Source: [Flexibacter] sp. ATCC 35208 (GTDB taxonomy: Bacteria; Bacteroidota; Bacteroidia; Chitinophagales; Chitinophagaceae). Taken from it: a DNA stretch of 64,000 nucleotides. The DNA is taken from assembly GCF_001975825.1 (NCBI RefSeq), contig NZ_MTKN01000026.1, forward strand, positions 43,873-107,872, read 5' to 3'. The position numbers were made by a program, and so were the translations under genes. Each line of letters opens with the position of its first letter. The first letter of the stretch is position 1. Shown in pieces: positions 17,524 through 25,359 of the stretch. Under the pieces are notes generated by a model, which saw only the letters and a list, made by a program, of their open reading frames with translations, searched no databases and was not told where the DNA came from.

Positions 17524-17749
17524 ATCAATCACTTAAGTTTCAGGGTATGTCTAAGCCAGGTATATGAATGTTCGCTTCGCCTCTACCATAGCTCATTCCC
17601 GAGGATAACCCGCCTATAAGCCGCCTATAACCCGCCCATAAGCCGTACATATCCCGCATCTATATAGAGGCGGGATATGTACGGCTTATGGACGGGATAC
17701 TTACGGGTCAGGTATATGTTTGTGTCCTTTTAAACTTCCATCCTTATCG
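17524..17749. other. Non-coding stretch with a structured repeat element
   Basis: No gene is visible between the SDR remnant and the EthD-like gene. The main content is the direct-repeat plus hairpin element at 17607-17696; the remaining bases show no clear promoter or operator. Confidence 0.5.
17607..17696. repeat. Direct-repeat and 22-bp perfect inverted-repeat element
   Basis: Four imperfect 11-base direct repeats (17607-17650, consensus AAsCCGCCyAT) run into a large hairpin. A perfect 22-base arm at 17636-17657 pairs with 17670-17691 around a 12-base loop; after one mismatch four more pairs follow (17631-17634 with 17693-17696). There is no T-run, so it is not a normal terminator. It could be a REP/MITE-like element or a cruciform structure. 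Confidence 0.85.
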
Positions 17750-18100
17750 TCAGGACCCAATATTATCGACCACTACTTTCTCATCCGTCACCAGCATCAT
17801 TATCTCAACCGATTTGAAAAACTTCGGCTCGTCTGGTTGAATGTTCTGTTTGTAATACTCATTGGCAAAAAATGTATTAAAGTCTTCCAGCGAAGAAAAA
17901 TATATATCTGTAATTCCATCGTACTCCGGCGCTGGAAAACCTGCTATCCCGACAGGATGAGAAACAACGTATTTTTTGACGTATTTACCCGCCTCAGGAT
18001 GAGACATAAACAAAGGCGCATGGTGGTTTCTATGATAACTAACGAACTCTTCGTTCGTCATCCCCTCTACCTTCCTGATTAAAAATGTAAATTTCAACAT
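17750..18100 (-). CDS. EthD-domain small protein
   Basis: A 116-residue dimeric alpha-beta barrel protein of the EthD type. The N-terminal pattern FTFLIRKVEGMTNEEFVSYH, followed by HAPLFMS, is characteristic (KRKPGMSxEEFxxHWxxxHAPL). Such proteins act in degradation of ethers, quinones and other aromatics, often as small monooxygenase-like or decarboxylase-like partners. It is divergent from an HxlR regulator, with 79 bases between the starts, the standard arrangement in which HxlR controls its neighbour. A candidate promoter ATTG-N20-TAGCTTTG lies at 18118-18149 on the minus strand. Substrate unknown. Confidence 0.75.
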   Translation of the reverse strand: MLKFTFLIRKVEGMTNEEFVSYHRNHHAPLFMSHPEAGKYVKKYVVSHPVGIAGFPAPEYDGITDIYFSSLEDFNTFFANEYYKQNIQPDEPKFFKSVEIMMLVTDEKVVVDNIGS

Positions 18101-18117
18101 AGAGATTATTTTGACTG

Positions 18118-18149
18118 CAAAGCTATTTTCAGGGAGAAATAATTACAAT
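18118..18149 (-). promoter_or_regulatory. Candidate promoter of the EthD-like gene
   Basis: On the minus strand ATTG (18146-18149) and TAGCTTTG (18118-18125) are separated by 20 bases, close to the Bacteroidota TTTG-N19-TAnnTTTG pattern. Transcription would start about 10 bases before the ATG at 18100. The space shared with the divergent HxlR gene also holds two GCGGA words (near 18151 and 18165) that could be part of its operator. Confidence 0.45.
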
Positions 18150-18179
18150 AGCGGACAATTTTATGCGGATATTTGAAAT

Positions 18180-18560
18180 ATGTATCAAAAGAAAACGACC
18201 ACTCAGACATATTGTGGATTACATTTATTTAAAGAGCTGCTGAATGGTAAATGGAAGCTGATGCTGATCTCTTATGTCTATAAAGGATATAAACGGCCGG
18301 TCCAGTTACAGAAGGTGATACCTAATGGCGATCGCCGGGTATTGGATAAGCAACTCAACGAATTGGTGTTACATGGTTTTATGAAAAAACACGTATTTGA
18401 TACAAAAGTGCCTAAGGTAGAATATGAATTGACTGAATTGGGTGAGAGTTTAATACCTGTGATATTTACGATTGAAGGTTGGGGAGAAGATCACAGAACA
18501 GACCTGGAAAATGTTTTAAAAGCGGATCCAAAATTCAGGGATACCCTGGACCATGCTTAA
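18180..18560 (+). CDS. HxlR-family winged-helix transcriptional regulator
   Basis: A 126-residue MarR-like regulator. The start of the domain is GLHLFKELLNGKWKLMLISY, with the family-typical GKWK; next come the recognition region QKVIPNGDRRVLDKQLNELV and the wing VEYELTELGESLIPV with GWGEDHR. HxlR proteins often sense electrophiles or formaldehyde and repress or activate a divergent gene, here the EthD-like gene. Reading YCGLHL near the N-terminus, one Cys sits where many HxlR proteins have their redox Cys. Autoregulation through the 79-base intergenic region is likely. Confidence 0.85.
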   Translation: MYQKKTTTQTYCGLHLFKELLNGKWKLMLISYVYKGYKRPVQLQKVIPNGDRRVLDKQLNELVLHGFMKKHVFDTKVPKVEYELTELGESLIPVIFTIEGWGEDHRTDLENVLKADPKFRDTLDHA

Positions 18561-18740
18561 TTATCTAAGGAAAAATTAAATACGACTTTACTCTTATTGG
18601 CTAAAGAATACCTCAATGCTGATAATGAATACAAAAAAATGTGAGAGGAGGAACAAATCTTTTTTAAGGCTGGTCGCTTCTTTTCGGGTGAGTAAACCTA
18701 GGTTGGAACCATTATTCTTCACCTTCTTGGGGGATTGCGT

Positions 18741-18792
18741 TTACGACATTTCTAATCCCATTACGACACTTTTTGATGCTTTTTTGTCGTAA
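18741..18792. repeat. Three TTACGACA words, the last one inverted
   Basis: TTACGACA at 18741-18748 and 18761-18768 and its complement TGTCGTAA at 18785-18792; the last two form an 8-pair hairpin with a T-rich 16-base loop. It lies between the convergent ends of the HxlR and Crp/Fnr genes and may act as a weak bidirectional terminator. Confidence 0.4.
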
Positions 18793-18827
18793 TAGCCTTA
18801 TTTACGCCAGAAAATATAATAAATAGC

Positions 18828-19535
18828 TTACTGATAATTCGTCATCTGCACCAACGCCTTCACATTATAAATAATAATCGTCCTTCCCAGCGACCCTACT
18901 ATCCCCTCTTTTTTCAACTCTTTTAACAACCGCACCACATTCTCCTCCGTAGTCGCCGTCATACTCGCCAGATCCTTCCTGGAAATGTTAATCGCCACCC
19001 CGCTCGTATCATTTTCCGACAACTTGTACTTCTCTCTCAACACAATCAGCGAAATCGCCAACCGCTCCCGCACAGAATGCTTTGCCACAATCGACAAGCT
19101 ATTTGCCAACACACTATATTCATGACTGAGCGCACTCAGTAAATGCTTAGACAAATTAGGCGCCCATTCTATCGCCGACAGGAAAGCATCCCTGGGTATA
19201 AAAGCAATCCTGCTATCTTCCAGCGCAGCAGCAGAGTCCGGGTAATTATTCCCGGATAATAAAGGATGATACCCGATCAACTCCCCCTCATTAGCCACAT
19301 ATACAATATGCTCATTCTCATTTCTATCCTGCTTATATTTCTTCACCTTCCCCTGCTGGATATAATAAATTCCAAAAGCAGGGTTATTTTCCCTGAAAAT
19401 AATCTGCCCCTTTTTGTAAGTTTGCTCCACCATATCTGCAAACAACCTTTCCATCTCTTCCGCAGAAAGGCTCTCCATAATTGACCTGGACCGGAAAATC
19501 CACTTATCTATCGGGAATATGCCTTTTAAACTCAT
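18828..19535 (-). CDS. Crp/Fnr-family transcriptional regulator without cysteines
   Basis: A 235-residue regulator with an N-terminal cyclic-nucleotide-binding-like beta-barrel (residues ~20-140), a long dimer helix and a C-terminal helix-turn-helix (ISRKDLASMTATTEENVVRL, near 185-205). The recognition helix keeps Glu and Arg at the positions that read the TTGAT half-site in FNR (E-x-x-S-R there, E-x-x-V-R here). The protein has no Cys at all, so it cannot carry an FNR-type iron-sulfur cluster. An ideal FNR box lies 12 bases before its start, see 19547, so autoregulation is likely. The divergent methyltransferase operon may be its target. Effector unknown. Confidence 0.88.
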   Translation of the reverse strand: MSLKGIFPIDKWIFRSRSIMESLSAEEMERLFADMVEQTYKKGQIIFRENNPAFGIYYIQQGKVKKYKQDRNENEHIVYVANEGELIGYHPLLSGNNYPDSAAALEDSRIAFIPRDAFLSAIEWAPNLSKHLLSALSHEYSVLANSLSIVAKHSVRERLAISLIVLREKYKLSENDTSGVAINISRKDLASMTATTEENVVRLLKELKKEGIVGSLGRTIIIYNVKALVQMTNYQ

Positions 19536-19546
19536 AATATTAAAAG

Positions 19547-19560
19547 TTGATTTTTATCAA
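19547..19560. promoter_or_regulatory. Perfect FNR-type box TTGAT-TTTT-ATCAA
   Basis: TTGATTTTTATCAA is the full FNR consensus palindrome; with one more pair on each side it reads AGTTGAT-N4-ATCAACT (19545-19562). It lies between the divergent Crp/Fnr regulator gene (start 19535) and the methyltransferase gene (start 19651). A further half-site, TTGAT at 19601, overlaps the candidate -7 element of the methyltransferase gene. Confidence 0.75.
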
Positions 19561-19604
19561 CTCATCAATTGACAACTTGCAAAGTTCTACCCACCTTAAG
19601 TTGA

Positions 19605-19612
19605 TAATTTTG
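19605..19612 (+). promoter_or_regulatory. Candidate -7 element (TAATTTTG) of the methyltransferase-DUF1275 operon
   Basis: TAATTTTG fits TAnnTTTG exactly and lies 38 bases before the ATG at 19651. No TTTG is seen at the usual -33 spacing, as would suit an activated promoter. The FNR-type box centre would then be about 65 bases before the transcript start, close to a class I activator position. This is inference from spacing. Confidence 0.35.
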
Positions 19613-19650
19613 TTAGATTAATAAAGGTACAACTTATTATAGGACAGCGA

Positions 19651-20253
19651 ATGACAAGTAATACGACAAAAGAAGACTTCTTTTCGACCAATAAGAATTT
19701 TGATCAGTTATATCCTCTCCCCATAAGCCGATTATCCAATTTGCACTGGACACCTATAGAAATTGCCCGAAAAGCGGCTGATTTTCTATCAGCTACCCCC
19801 GGCGCGAATATTCTGGATATCGGTGCAGGTGTAGGGAAATTCTGCCTGAATGCAGGGTATTATGCGGGTGATTGTAATTTCTTTGGTGTGGAACAGCGAA
19901 GTAATCTTGTGGCAATAGCGAACCAGGTACAACGTCAACTCGGCATCAGGAACGCCTCTTTCATACATGGAAATTTCACTCAGCTGGACTTCTCAGCTTT
20001 TGATCATTTCTATTTTTATAATCCTTTTTATGAAAACCTGGTGGATGAGAGTTTGCATATAGATGATAGTATTGCCCACTCAGAAAGTCTATATGAGTAT
20101 TATGCAGGTTATCTGTATACATTGCTTGACACCCGACCACCAGGCACGCGGCTGGCTACTTACCAGAGTTCGCATACGCGCATTCCTGCATCCTATCAAC
20201 TGGTTTCAAGTGACATTGACACGCTATTTAGTTGCTGGATAAAAAATACATGA
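19651..20253 (+). CDS. Class I SAM-dependent methyltransferase
   Basis: A 200-residue protein with the SAM-binding motif I in ILDIGAGVGKFCLNAGYY near residue 50, an acidic end of strand 2 (FFGVEQRSNL) and FYFYNPFYENL in the motif IV position (N-P-F/Y). It should transfer a methyl group; the substrate is unknown, but the NPFY-like motif is shared with some N-methyltransferases. One base separates its stop (20251-20253) from the next start, so it is co-transcribed with the DUF1275 gene. A divergent Crp/Fnr regulator with an FNR-type box lies upstream and probably controls the pair. Confidence 0.75.
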   Translation: MTSNTTKEDFFSTNKNFDQLYPLPISRLSNLHWTPIEIARKAADFLSATPGANILDIGAGVGKFCLNAGYYAGDCNFFGVEQRSNLVAIANQVQRQLGIRNASFIHGNFTQLDFSAFDHFYFYNPFYENLVDESLHIDDSIAHSESLYEYYAGYLYTLLDTRPPGTRLATYQSSHTRIPASYQLVSSDIDTLFSCWIKNT

Positions 20254-20254
20254 G

Positions 20255-20983
20255 ATGTTCAGACATCTGGGACAGAAAAGGAGCTTCAGGCATAATATCA
20301 GGCTGGCTATCTTACTCTGCTTAACGGCAGGTTTTGTCAACGCTTCAGGTTTTTTAGGATTCTTTATATTGACGACCAACATTACAGGACATGCGGCATT
20401 GCTGGCTGTAAAACTGACGGAAGGGGATCTGCGGGCTGTACGAATGGTTACGCTATGGCTCATTTTATTCCTGGCAGGGGCATTTTGTTCCAGCCTCTAT
20501 ATATCAAAGGCAGGTAGAGATAAACCCCATTCGTATACGGTGCCGATGATGTTGGAGATAATTATACTTTGCGGGGTGGGGTACTTTGGACATACCTACG
20601 ACAAGAGTGTGGTGAAGACAGAATATTTTGCAGGGAGTCTGCTGTTTGCCATGGGTATGCAGAATGCATTGGTATCGGTAGTATCAGGTTCGGTGGTAAG
20701 GACTACGCACCTGACCGGGATGTTTACTGACCTGGGTATAGATCTGGCAGCGGCGCTTTTGAAACATCCTGCAGCGTTGCAGAAAAGGATTGTGCTGAGG
20801 TGTACAATTATTATATCTTTTTTACTGGGAGGTGTGATTGGTGGATTTGCGTATGTGAAATTCCGGTATCATAGTTTTTATATCGCGGCAATTGTTTTGA
20901 TAATCGCGATGTTTTATGATTTTTTCAGAGTGAATGTCAGGTTGTTTGTTTCGAGGGTACGCAAAAGCAGAAAAGCCGCTTAG
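20255..20983 (+). CDS. DUF1275 (YoaK-like) membrane protein
   Basis: A 242-residue integral membrane protein with about six hydrophobic segments. The segment LCLTAGFVNASGFLGFFILT with TNITGHAALLA is typical of the YoaK/DUF1275 family, and RTTHLTGMFTDLGID is the second, related half, so the protein looks like an internal repeat. The family is often annotated as a putative transporter, but no substrate is known to me. It starts one base after the methyltransferase stop. Its own stop codon lies inside the left arm of a terminator stem (20971-20982). Confidence 0.8.
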   Translation: MFRHLGQKRSFRHNIRLAILLCLTAGFVNASGFLGFFILTTNITGHAALLAVKLTEGDLRAVRMVTLWLILFLAGAFCSSLYISKAGRDKPHSYTVPMMLEIIILCGVGYFGHTYDKSVVKTEYFAGSLLFAMGMQNALVSVVSGSVVRTTHLTGMFTDLGIDLAAALLKHPAALQKRIVLRCTIIISFLLGGVIGGFAYVKFRYHSFYIAAIVLIIAMFYDFFRVNVRLFVSRVRKSRKAA

Positions 20984-21009
20984 TCTTTCGATTTAAGCGG
21001 CTTTTTTAT
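20971..21009 (+). terminator. Terminator overlapping the DUF1275 stop codon
   Basis: AAAAGCCGCTTA (20971-20982) pairs with TAAGCGGCTTTT (20994-21005), and TT continues the T-run. Nearly the same stem (AAAAGCCGCTTAAA...TTTAAGCGGCTTT) occurs next to the intact tRNA-Lys at about 28514-28550, so this hairpin belongs to the duplicated border discussed at 21010. Confidence 0.85.
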
Positions 21010-21052
21010 TGTGATCCCAGCGGGACTTGCACCCAGGCACCATACATTAAAA
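21010..21052 (-). pseudogene. Degenerate 3' half of tRNA-Lys, probable att-like border
   Basis: On the minus strand this reads as the tRNA-Lys(TTT) 3' half from the anticodon loop to the discriminator. About 35 of 43 bases match the intact gene at 28564-28636, including GGGATCACA and TTTTAATGTAT. The T-arm no longer pairs well and the 5' half is absent, so it is not a tRNA gene. Together with the shared hairpin at 20971 it forms a direct repeat with 28514-28606, as left by integration into a tRNA 3' end. Confidence 0.7.
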
Positions 21053-21060
21053 AAGAAAGA

Positions 21061-23517
21061 CTAATTGTTTGTTTTTACTCTTTGTTGTTCTGATTCAGCA
21101 CTACTATTATGGTTTCGTTTGGATCCACTAATTTCCTTGCCAAATCTATAATTGAAAGTCAGGCCAATGACACGGCTGTCAGAAAGATTGCGATCAGTCG
21201 CCGTGGCCTGTTGGAGATTCGTAATTTTCCCTTTAATGATCATGGAGTAGAAAATATCCTGCACACTCAGTTTAAGTGACCCCTTGTCCTTCAGGATGTT
21301 TTTCATTACACCGGCATCCACCCGGTTCACCGGGTCCCTGATAAACTGGCCTACCCTGGTGGAAGACCGGTACATCGCATACACTTCTGCCGCCCATCCC
21401 TTATTGAACCGAAACTGGTTCATTAACCCAATACCCCACGAAAACCTGTTCTCATCTATATATTCGGAATTAATAGGTCCTTTATATCCAAAATTCAGGA
21501 ATTCAAGATGCGCATTACACATGTACCATTTGGTAGGATTCAGGGAAGAGTTGAGCAGCAAACCATATACCGTATTCTCCCCAATATTTGCATTACGGGC
21601 AATAAACACGTTACCTGACTGTTCTATGGTCTGTGTAATCATATCCTTTGACTTATCATACACAAGCATCGCATTTATATACTGCCGGAAATGATAGGAG
21701 AATTCATAATGATTGAGGTATTGAGGCTTTAGATAAGGATTACCGGCTGAATAAGAATACTGGTCCATAAAATAGAGAAAAGGATTCAGATCCTGATAGG
21801 CCGGTCTGTTAATCCTGCGGCCATAACTTAATCCCAGCGTGTGGTTACCCGCGCTATCCAGCTTGTATGACAGGTAAGCAGTTGGGAACAGGCTGGTATA
21901 ATCCCTTCTGAACGAAGAATCACTCTTTTCAACATTTCCAAGCTGATGCCCATTGGCAATAGTATTCTCCAGCCGAAGTCCGGCCTGAAAAGACCACCTT
22001 TTAAATTCTTTATTAAAGTTGAGATATCCTGCATTAATATTTTCATCGTACAAAAAACGGTTGGTATAATCATAATCTGGTGTAGTCACATTATTGACCC
22101 GGTTATAATATTCAGCTGCGTTATCAGTTTTCACATAACTGGACTTTACACCAGCATCAAACCGCCCTCCTGTTCCCACAGGACCCGAATAGTCTACCTT
22201 CCCGGAGTATACAGTAATATCAACCGGGAGCACGCCGATACGATCATAATTTCTTGCCAGCGTCTGGTCAGCTGCATACACATAATTATTGGTCACCAGA
22301 TTACCATCAGAATTATACCGGATATAGTCCAGGTCCACAGTGATCTCTTTTCCGGTGCTGTCAATCCTGTGCTGCAGGTTGAGGTTTACCCCACCATTCT
22401 TCCATTTATATTTTCCATTCAATGTACCCTGTGCAATAGAATCTAATGTATGATTGCCATCGTACACCCTGCTCGTTGTGTTTACTTCTTCTGATTTAGG
22501 CCGGTACAATCCTGTAAATATAACTCCCATAGTAGTTTTGGGAGAAAGGAAATAGTCCATACCCAATTTAAGATTGACCGCATCAGCAACGTTTTTATTA
22601 CGCACTGCCATCTGTATCTCTGAACTGGGGGTGCCATCCGAATTCACATAGTAGCGGGCAACATCTGTATTTACAAAATTCCTGTCACCAGCATATCCAA
22701 TGTTTGCAAACAGATTCACCTTATTATTGCGATAATTCAAATCCAGCGCATCATTGCTTCGCCAATAGTTTGCCTGGCTATAATTAGCTGAAATACTTCC
22801 AAAAAAACCTTTTATCCTGTTCTTTTTAGTTCTGATATTGATCACACCCGTACCAGCAGCATCGTATTTGGCTGGCGGATTTGTCATGAGTTCAATTTTA
22901 TCCAGAGATGCACTGGGCATCGCTTTCAGGTAATTCGCCAGGTCCTGGCTGGATAAATAAGTAGGTCTGCCATCCAGTAATACCAGTATACCTGATTTAC
23001 CGTTCAATGAAATACTCCCATCACTACTTACACTCACGCCGGGCGATTTTGATAACACATCCAGCGCAGTAGTACCGGCATTAGTTATCAACGCATCTAC
23101 ATTGAGAACCAGCCGGTCTATCTGCTGCTCCATATATGGTTTTCTGGCGGTCACAGATACGCCTTTTAATACTTTCGCATCACTTTGCAGCAGCTGAATG
23201 GTCTGCAAAGAAATACTGCTGTGCAGGGAATCAATAGAGATAGGATCACTTGTAAATTTGTTGTAACCTACGGCTGTTATAATTAAAAGATATTGTCCGG
23301 CTTTCAGATTTTTCAACTCAAACTGACCATCCGCATCACTAATACCAGTTTTCTGTAAGGCTGAATCTTTTGCACCTATCACCATCAGCGACGCCCCGGG
23401 TATGGGACTGTTTTTATCATCATGGACAATGCCACTGATCTTGTTGTCAATGGGATCCTGTGCCAGAACTTTGTTACAAAACAAGCTTATCGTTATGAGC
23501 AGATACAGTGCTTTCAT
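21061..23517 (-). CDS. Outer-membrane beta-barrel protein with carboxypeptidase-regulatory-like N-terminus (first copy)
   Basis: The start is taken at the ATG at 23517 (MKALYLLITISLFCNKVLAQ, a good signal peptide); the frame is open ten codons further. Residues ~25-110 form a CarboxypepD-regulatory-like beta-sandwich (ISGIVHDDKNSPIPGASLMV), followed by a plug-like region (ALDVLSKSPGVSVSSDGSIS; MTNPPAKYDAAGTGVINI) and a C-terminal barrel of the OMP_b-brl_3 type ending in LTFNYRFGKEI. Such proteins resemble TonB-dependent receptors but no TonB box is evident. It is 117 bases after the BlaR1-like gene on the same strand and may be its regulated output. Ligand unknown. Confidence 0.82.
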   Translation of the reverse strand: MKALYLLITISLFCNKVLAQDPIDNKISGIVHDDKNSPIPGASLMVIGAKDSALQKTGISDADGQFELKNLKAGQYLLIITAVGYNKFTSDPISIDSLHSSISLQTIQLLQSDAKVLKGVSVTARKPYMEQQIDRLVLNVDALITNAGTTALDVLSKSPGVSVSSDGSISLNGKSGILVLLDGRPTYLSSQDLANYLKAMPSASLDKIELMTNPPAKYDAAGTGVINIRTKKNRIKGFFGSISANYSQANYWRSNDALDLNYRNNKVNLFANIGYAGDRNFVNTDVARYYVNSDGTPSSEIQMAVRNKNVADAVNLKLGMDYFLSPKTTMGVIFTGLYRPKSEEVNTTSRVYDGNHTLDSIAQGTLNGKYKWKNGGVNLNLQHRIDSTGKEITVDLDYIRYNSDGNLVTNNYVYAADQTLARNYDRIGVLPVDITVYSGKVDYSGPVGTGGRFDAGVKSSYVKTDNAAEYYNRVNNVTTPDYDYTNRFLYDENINAGYLNFNKEFKRWSFQAGLRLENTIANGHQLGNVEKSDSSFRRDYTSLFPTAYLSYKLDSAGNHTLGLSYGRRINRPAYQDLNPFLYFMDQYSYSAGNPYLKPQYLNHYEFSYHFRQYINAMLVYDKSKDMITQTIEQSGNVFIARNANIGENTVYGLLLNSSLNPTKWYMCNAHLEFLNFGYKGPINSEYIDENRFSWGIGLMNQFRFNKGWAAEVYAMYRSSTRVGQFIRDPVNRVDAGVMKNILKDKGSLKLSVQDIFYSMIIKGKITNLQQATATDRNLSDSRVIGLTFNYRFGKEISGSKRNHNSSAESEQQRVKTNN

Positions 23518-23634
23518 GTATATCCATTTATAGTTTGACAGACACAAAACAATCCCTCATTTGAGCTAAGCTCAAAAGTCAGTTTGCGGAGTCTGTTTTT
23601 AAAATGATGGTTTGTTGGAAGGTAGCCTGGGTTA

Positions 23635-24897
23635 CTATTTTGCGTTCTCTCCTGACGTATGATGTGGTTCCTGCATACGTCGCTGCAAATCAGCCGCTCT
23701 CATTTTCTGGTCCTGCAGAATTCTGTTCCGATCCTCTTCCGATATCGGTTGGCTCAACAGTTTTTCATCTCTGTCTGCTAAATCATTATCGCGAATTTTG
23801 AGGGCTTCATCTCTTAACAACAGCTCATGGTTCCGTTTTTCAGGATTTAATTGATCATCATCCATGGTTTGGGAAAGATTTGTATTTGTTGTCGATTGCG
23901 CGTGAATTTTCCGGATTGGGGCAAAACCCATTAATACCAGTATAAAAAGGGATAATACCAGCACAATTCTATCCATTGGCCGCATGCCCGTATTCTCTTT
24001 ATGTACTATTCGTTTGACCCTGTTTAGTAAATGATTCTTTTCACCGGTGAATGCCACTACAGGACTCCCTTTGGTAATGTCAAGGTTGTATTCCTGAAAA
24101 GCCACCAATGCCTGCACATATTTCTTTTTGCTTTTTATGCCCGCTACTGCCAGGTCATCACAACAGTGTTCTCTTTCCTCTTTTATCAGCGATGATAACC
24201 ATAACACAGCCGGATTAAAAAAGAACAGGATCTCTACGAAACTTTGCAACAGGTTTACCAGGTAATCTTTCCGCCTGATATGGGCCAGTTCGTGCAATAA
24301 AATAGCAGCTGCCTGATCGGCGGGTAAATTAGCCAGCAGCCCCACCGGCATAATAATTACCGGCTTTAAAGCACCTATTACCATGGGCACTTTCACCAAT
24401 GCTGACTCCAATAGTAATATCGCTTTATGAATATGTAATTTCCTTGCCAGCCCTGCTACCTGCTCCTGCCACTCTTTTGCCGGAGATAGGGTATTATAAT
24501 TTCTGATACGCTGAATACGCACTAAACCACCCAATATATTTACACATTTGGCACTAAAAATGATAAACCATATGCCTACAATTACAGGTGCGTGCAGATT
24601 GCAATACGTCACAAACTGCCTGATAAAAGTTTGCTCTGATATAGGCGCCTGTAAAGTAGCTACAATCGTATTATTTAATTGTTCACCGAAGGTAAAAAGG
24701 GTCACCAACAGGAATAAAAACAAGATACCCACCATTAAATTATAGCGCAGCCTGGCATCCGCCTTTCCTGTAATAGCCAGCAATACACCAGCGATGATGG
24801 CAAAAATCCCCCCCTGCCACAAAGAATGGATGAACGTCCAGCAAAGCGCTTGTATTACATCATCTGCAAATAAACGTTGTATAAAGAGGTAGTGCAT
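23635..24897 (-). CDS. BlaR1-like M56 membrane metalloprotease
   Basis: A 420-residue sensor protease. Four membrane segments are visible (residues ~17-42, 50-68, 97-118 and 306-324), and the zinc motif is HELAH in LLHELAHIRRKDYLVN near residue 203, with a downstream EREHCCDD as the further ligand region. After the last membrane segment there is only a ~95-residue Asp/Arg/Glu/Gln-rich tail and no penicillin-binding sensor domain, unlike BlaR1/MecR1 of Staphylococcus. It should cleave or trigger loss of the BlaI-like repressor encoded 21 bases upstream in the same transcript. No beta-lactamase gene is nearby, so the signal is probably not a beta-lactam. Confidence 0.85.
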   Translation of the reverse strand: MHYLFIQRLFADDVIQALCWTFIHSLWQGGIFAIIAGVLLAITGKADARLRYNLMVGILFLFLLVTLFTFGEQLNNTIVATLQAPISEQTFIRQFVTYCNLHAPVIVGIWFIIFSAKCVNILGGLVRIQRIRNYNTLSPAKEWQEQVAGLARKLHIHKAILLLESALVKVPMVIGALKPVIIMPVGLLANLPADQAAAILLHELAHIRRKDYLVNLLQSFVEILFFFNPAVLWLSSLIKEEREHCCDDLAVAGIKSKKKYVQALVAFQEYNLDITKGSPVVAFTGEKNHLLNRVKRIVHKENTGMRPMDRIVLVLSLFILVLMGFAPIRKIHAQSTTNTNLSQTMDDDQLNPEKRNHELLLRDEALKIRDNDLADRDEKLLSQPISEEDRNRILQDQKMRAADLQRRMQEPHHTSGENAK

Positions 24898-24918
24898 ACA
24901 ATAATAGTTATGAGGTAA

Positions 24919-25296
24919 TTATTCTTCTTCCTCCAGCTTGTCAATCAGATTCCGGATTTCTTCCAGTTCCTTTCTGGATGTTTTTTTGTTGGCCAGCAAT
25001 TGCATCATTAATTTGCTGGCAGAGCCATTGAAAACATTCTCCACAAACCTGCCTAACAGATCCTTTTTGGTGGTATCTTCTGCTATCGCAGCTGAGTAAA
25101 TATGCTTCATATTGGTCTCGTCTCTGTCTACCATCTTTTTCTCTGCCATAATCTGCATCAGCTTTAAGGTAGCAGAATATTGCACAGTTCTCTTTTCCTC
25201 ATTCAGCTTATCGTTTACAAAGCGAACAGTGGATGGACCGTACTTCCACAAAACCTGCAATATTTCCATTTCAGCATTCGTAGGATGAATATTCAT
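24919..25296 (-). CDS. BlaI/MecI/CopY-family repressor
   Basis: About 125 residues from the ATG at 25296 (MNIHPTNAEMEILQVLWKYG); the frame is open back to a TTG at 25314 but that codon lies beside the likely -7 box. The winged helix covers ~residues 1-75 (PSTVRFVNDKLNEEKRTVQYSATLKLMQ is typical) and the C-terminal helices form the dimer part, with the region around EDTTKKDLLGRFVENVFNGS where the partner protease usually cuts. The gene is first in an operon with blaR1-like and the barrel gene. A 19-base dyad overlapping the -33 element (25341-25359) is the likely operator. Confidence 0.88.
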   Translation of the reverse strand: MNIHPTNAEMEILQVLWKYGPSTVRFVNDKLNEEKRTVQYSATLKLMQIMAEKKMVDRDETNMKHIYSAAIAEDTTKKDLLGRFVENVFNGSASKLMMQLLANKKTSRKELEEIRNLIDKLEEEE

Positions 25297-25315
25297 AGTT
25301 TTTATTTTCTCCAAC

Positions 25316-25345
25316 TAAAGGTAGGAAAAGTTTCGTACGAACAAT
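25316..25345 (-). promoter_or_regulatory. Candidate promoter of the blaI-blaR1-barrel operon
   Basis: On the minus strand ATTG (25342-25345) and TACCTTTA (25316-25323) are 18 bases apart, close to the Bacteroidota pattern. Transcription would begin about a dozen bases before the ATG at 25296. The -33 word is part of the dyad at 25341-25359. Confidence 0.5.
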
Positions 25346-25359
25346 ACTCTAGATATTGT
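25341..25359. promoter_or_regulatory. Dyad ACAATA-N7-TATTGT, probable BlaI operator
   Basis: ACAATACTCTAGATATTGT is a perfect 6-base dyad around seven bases and overlaps the -33 element, so a bound repressor would block RNA polymerase. BlaI/MecI operators are short dyads of the TACA/TGTA type; this one is similar in size. Next to it lies a 14-pair hairpin (25352-25365 with 25368-25381) made largely of A and T runs. Confidence 0.55.

Noticed and set aside
18741..18792. TTACGACA repeats as an operator of the Crp/Fnr regulator
   Set aside because: They lie downstream of both convergent genes, with no promoter nearby, and do not resemble the TTGAT-N4-ATCAA site upstream of that regulator.
21010..21052. 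Second functional tRNA-Lys
   Set aside because: Only the 3' half is present and T-arm pairing is broken; it cannot fold into a cloverleaf.
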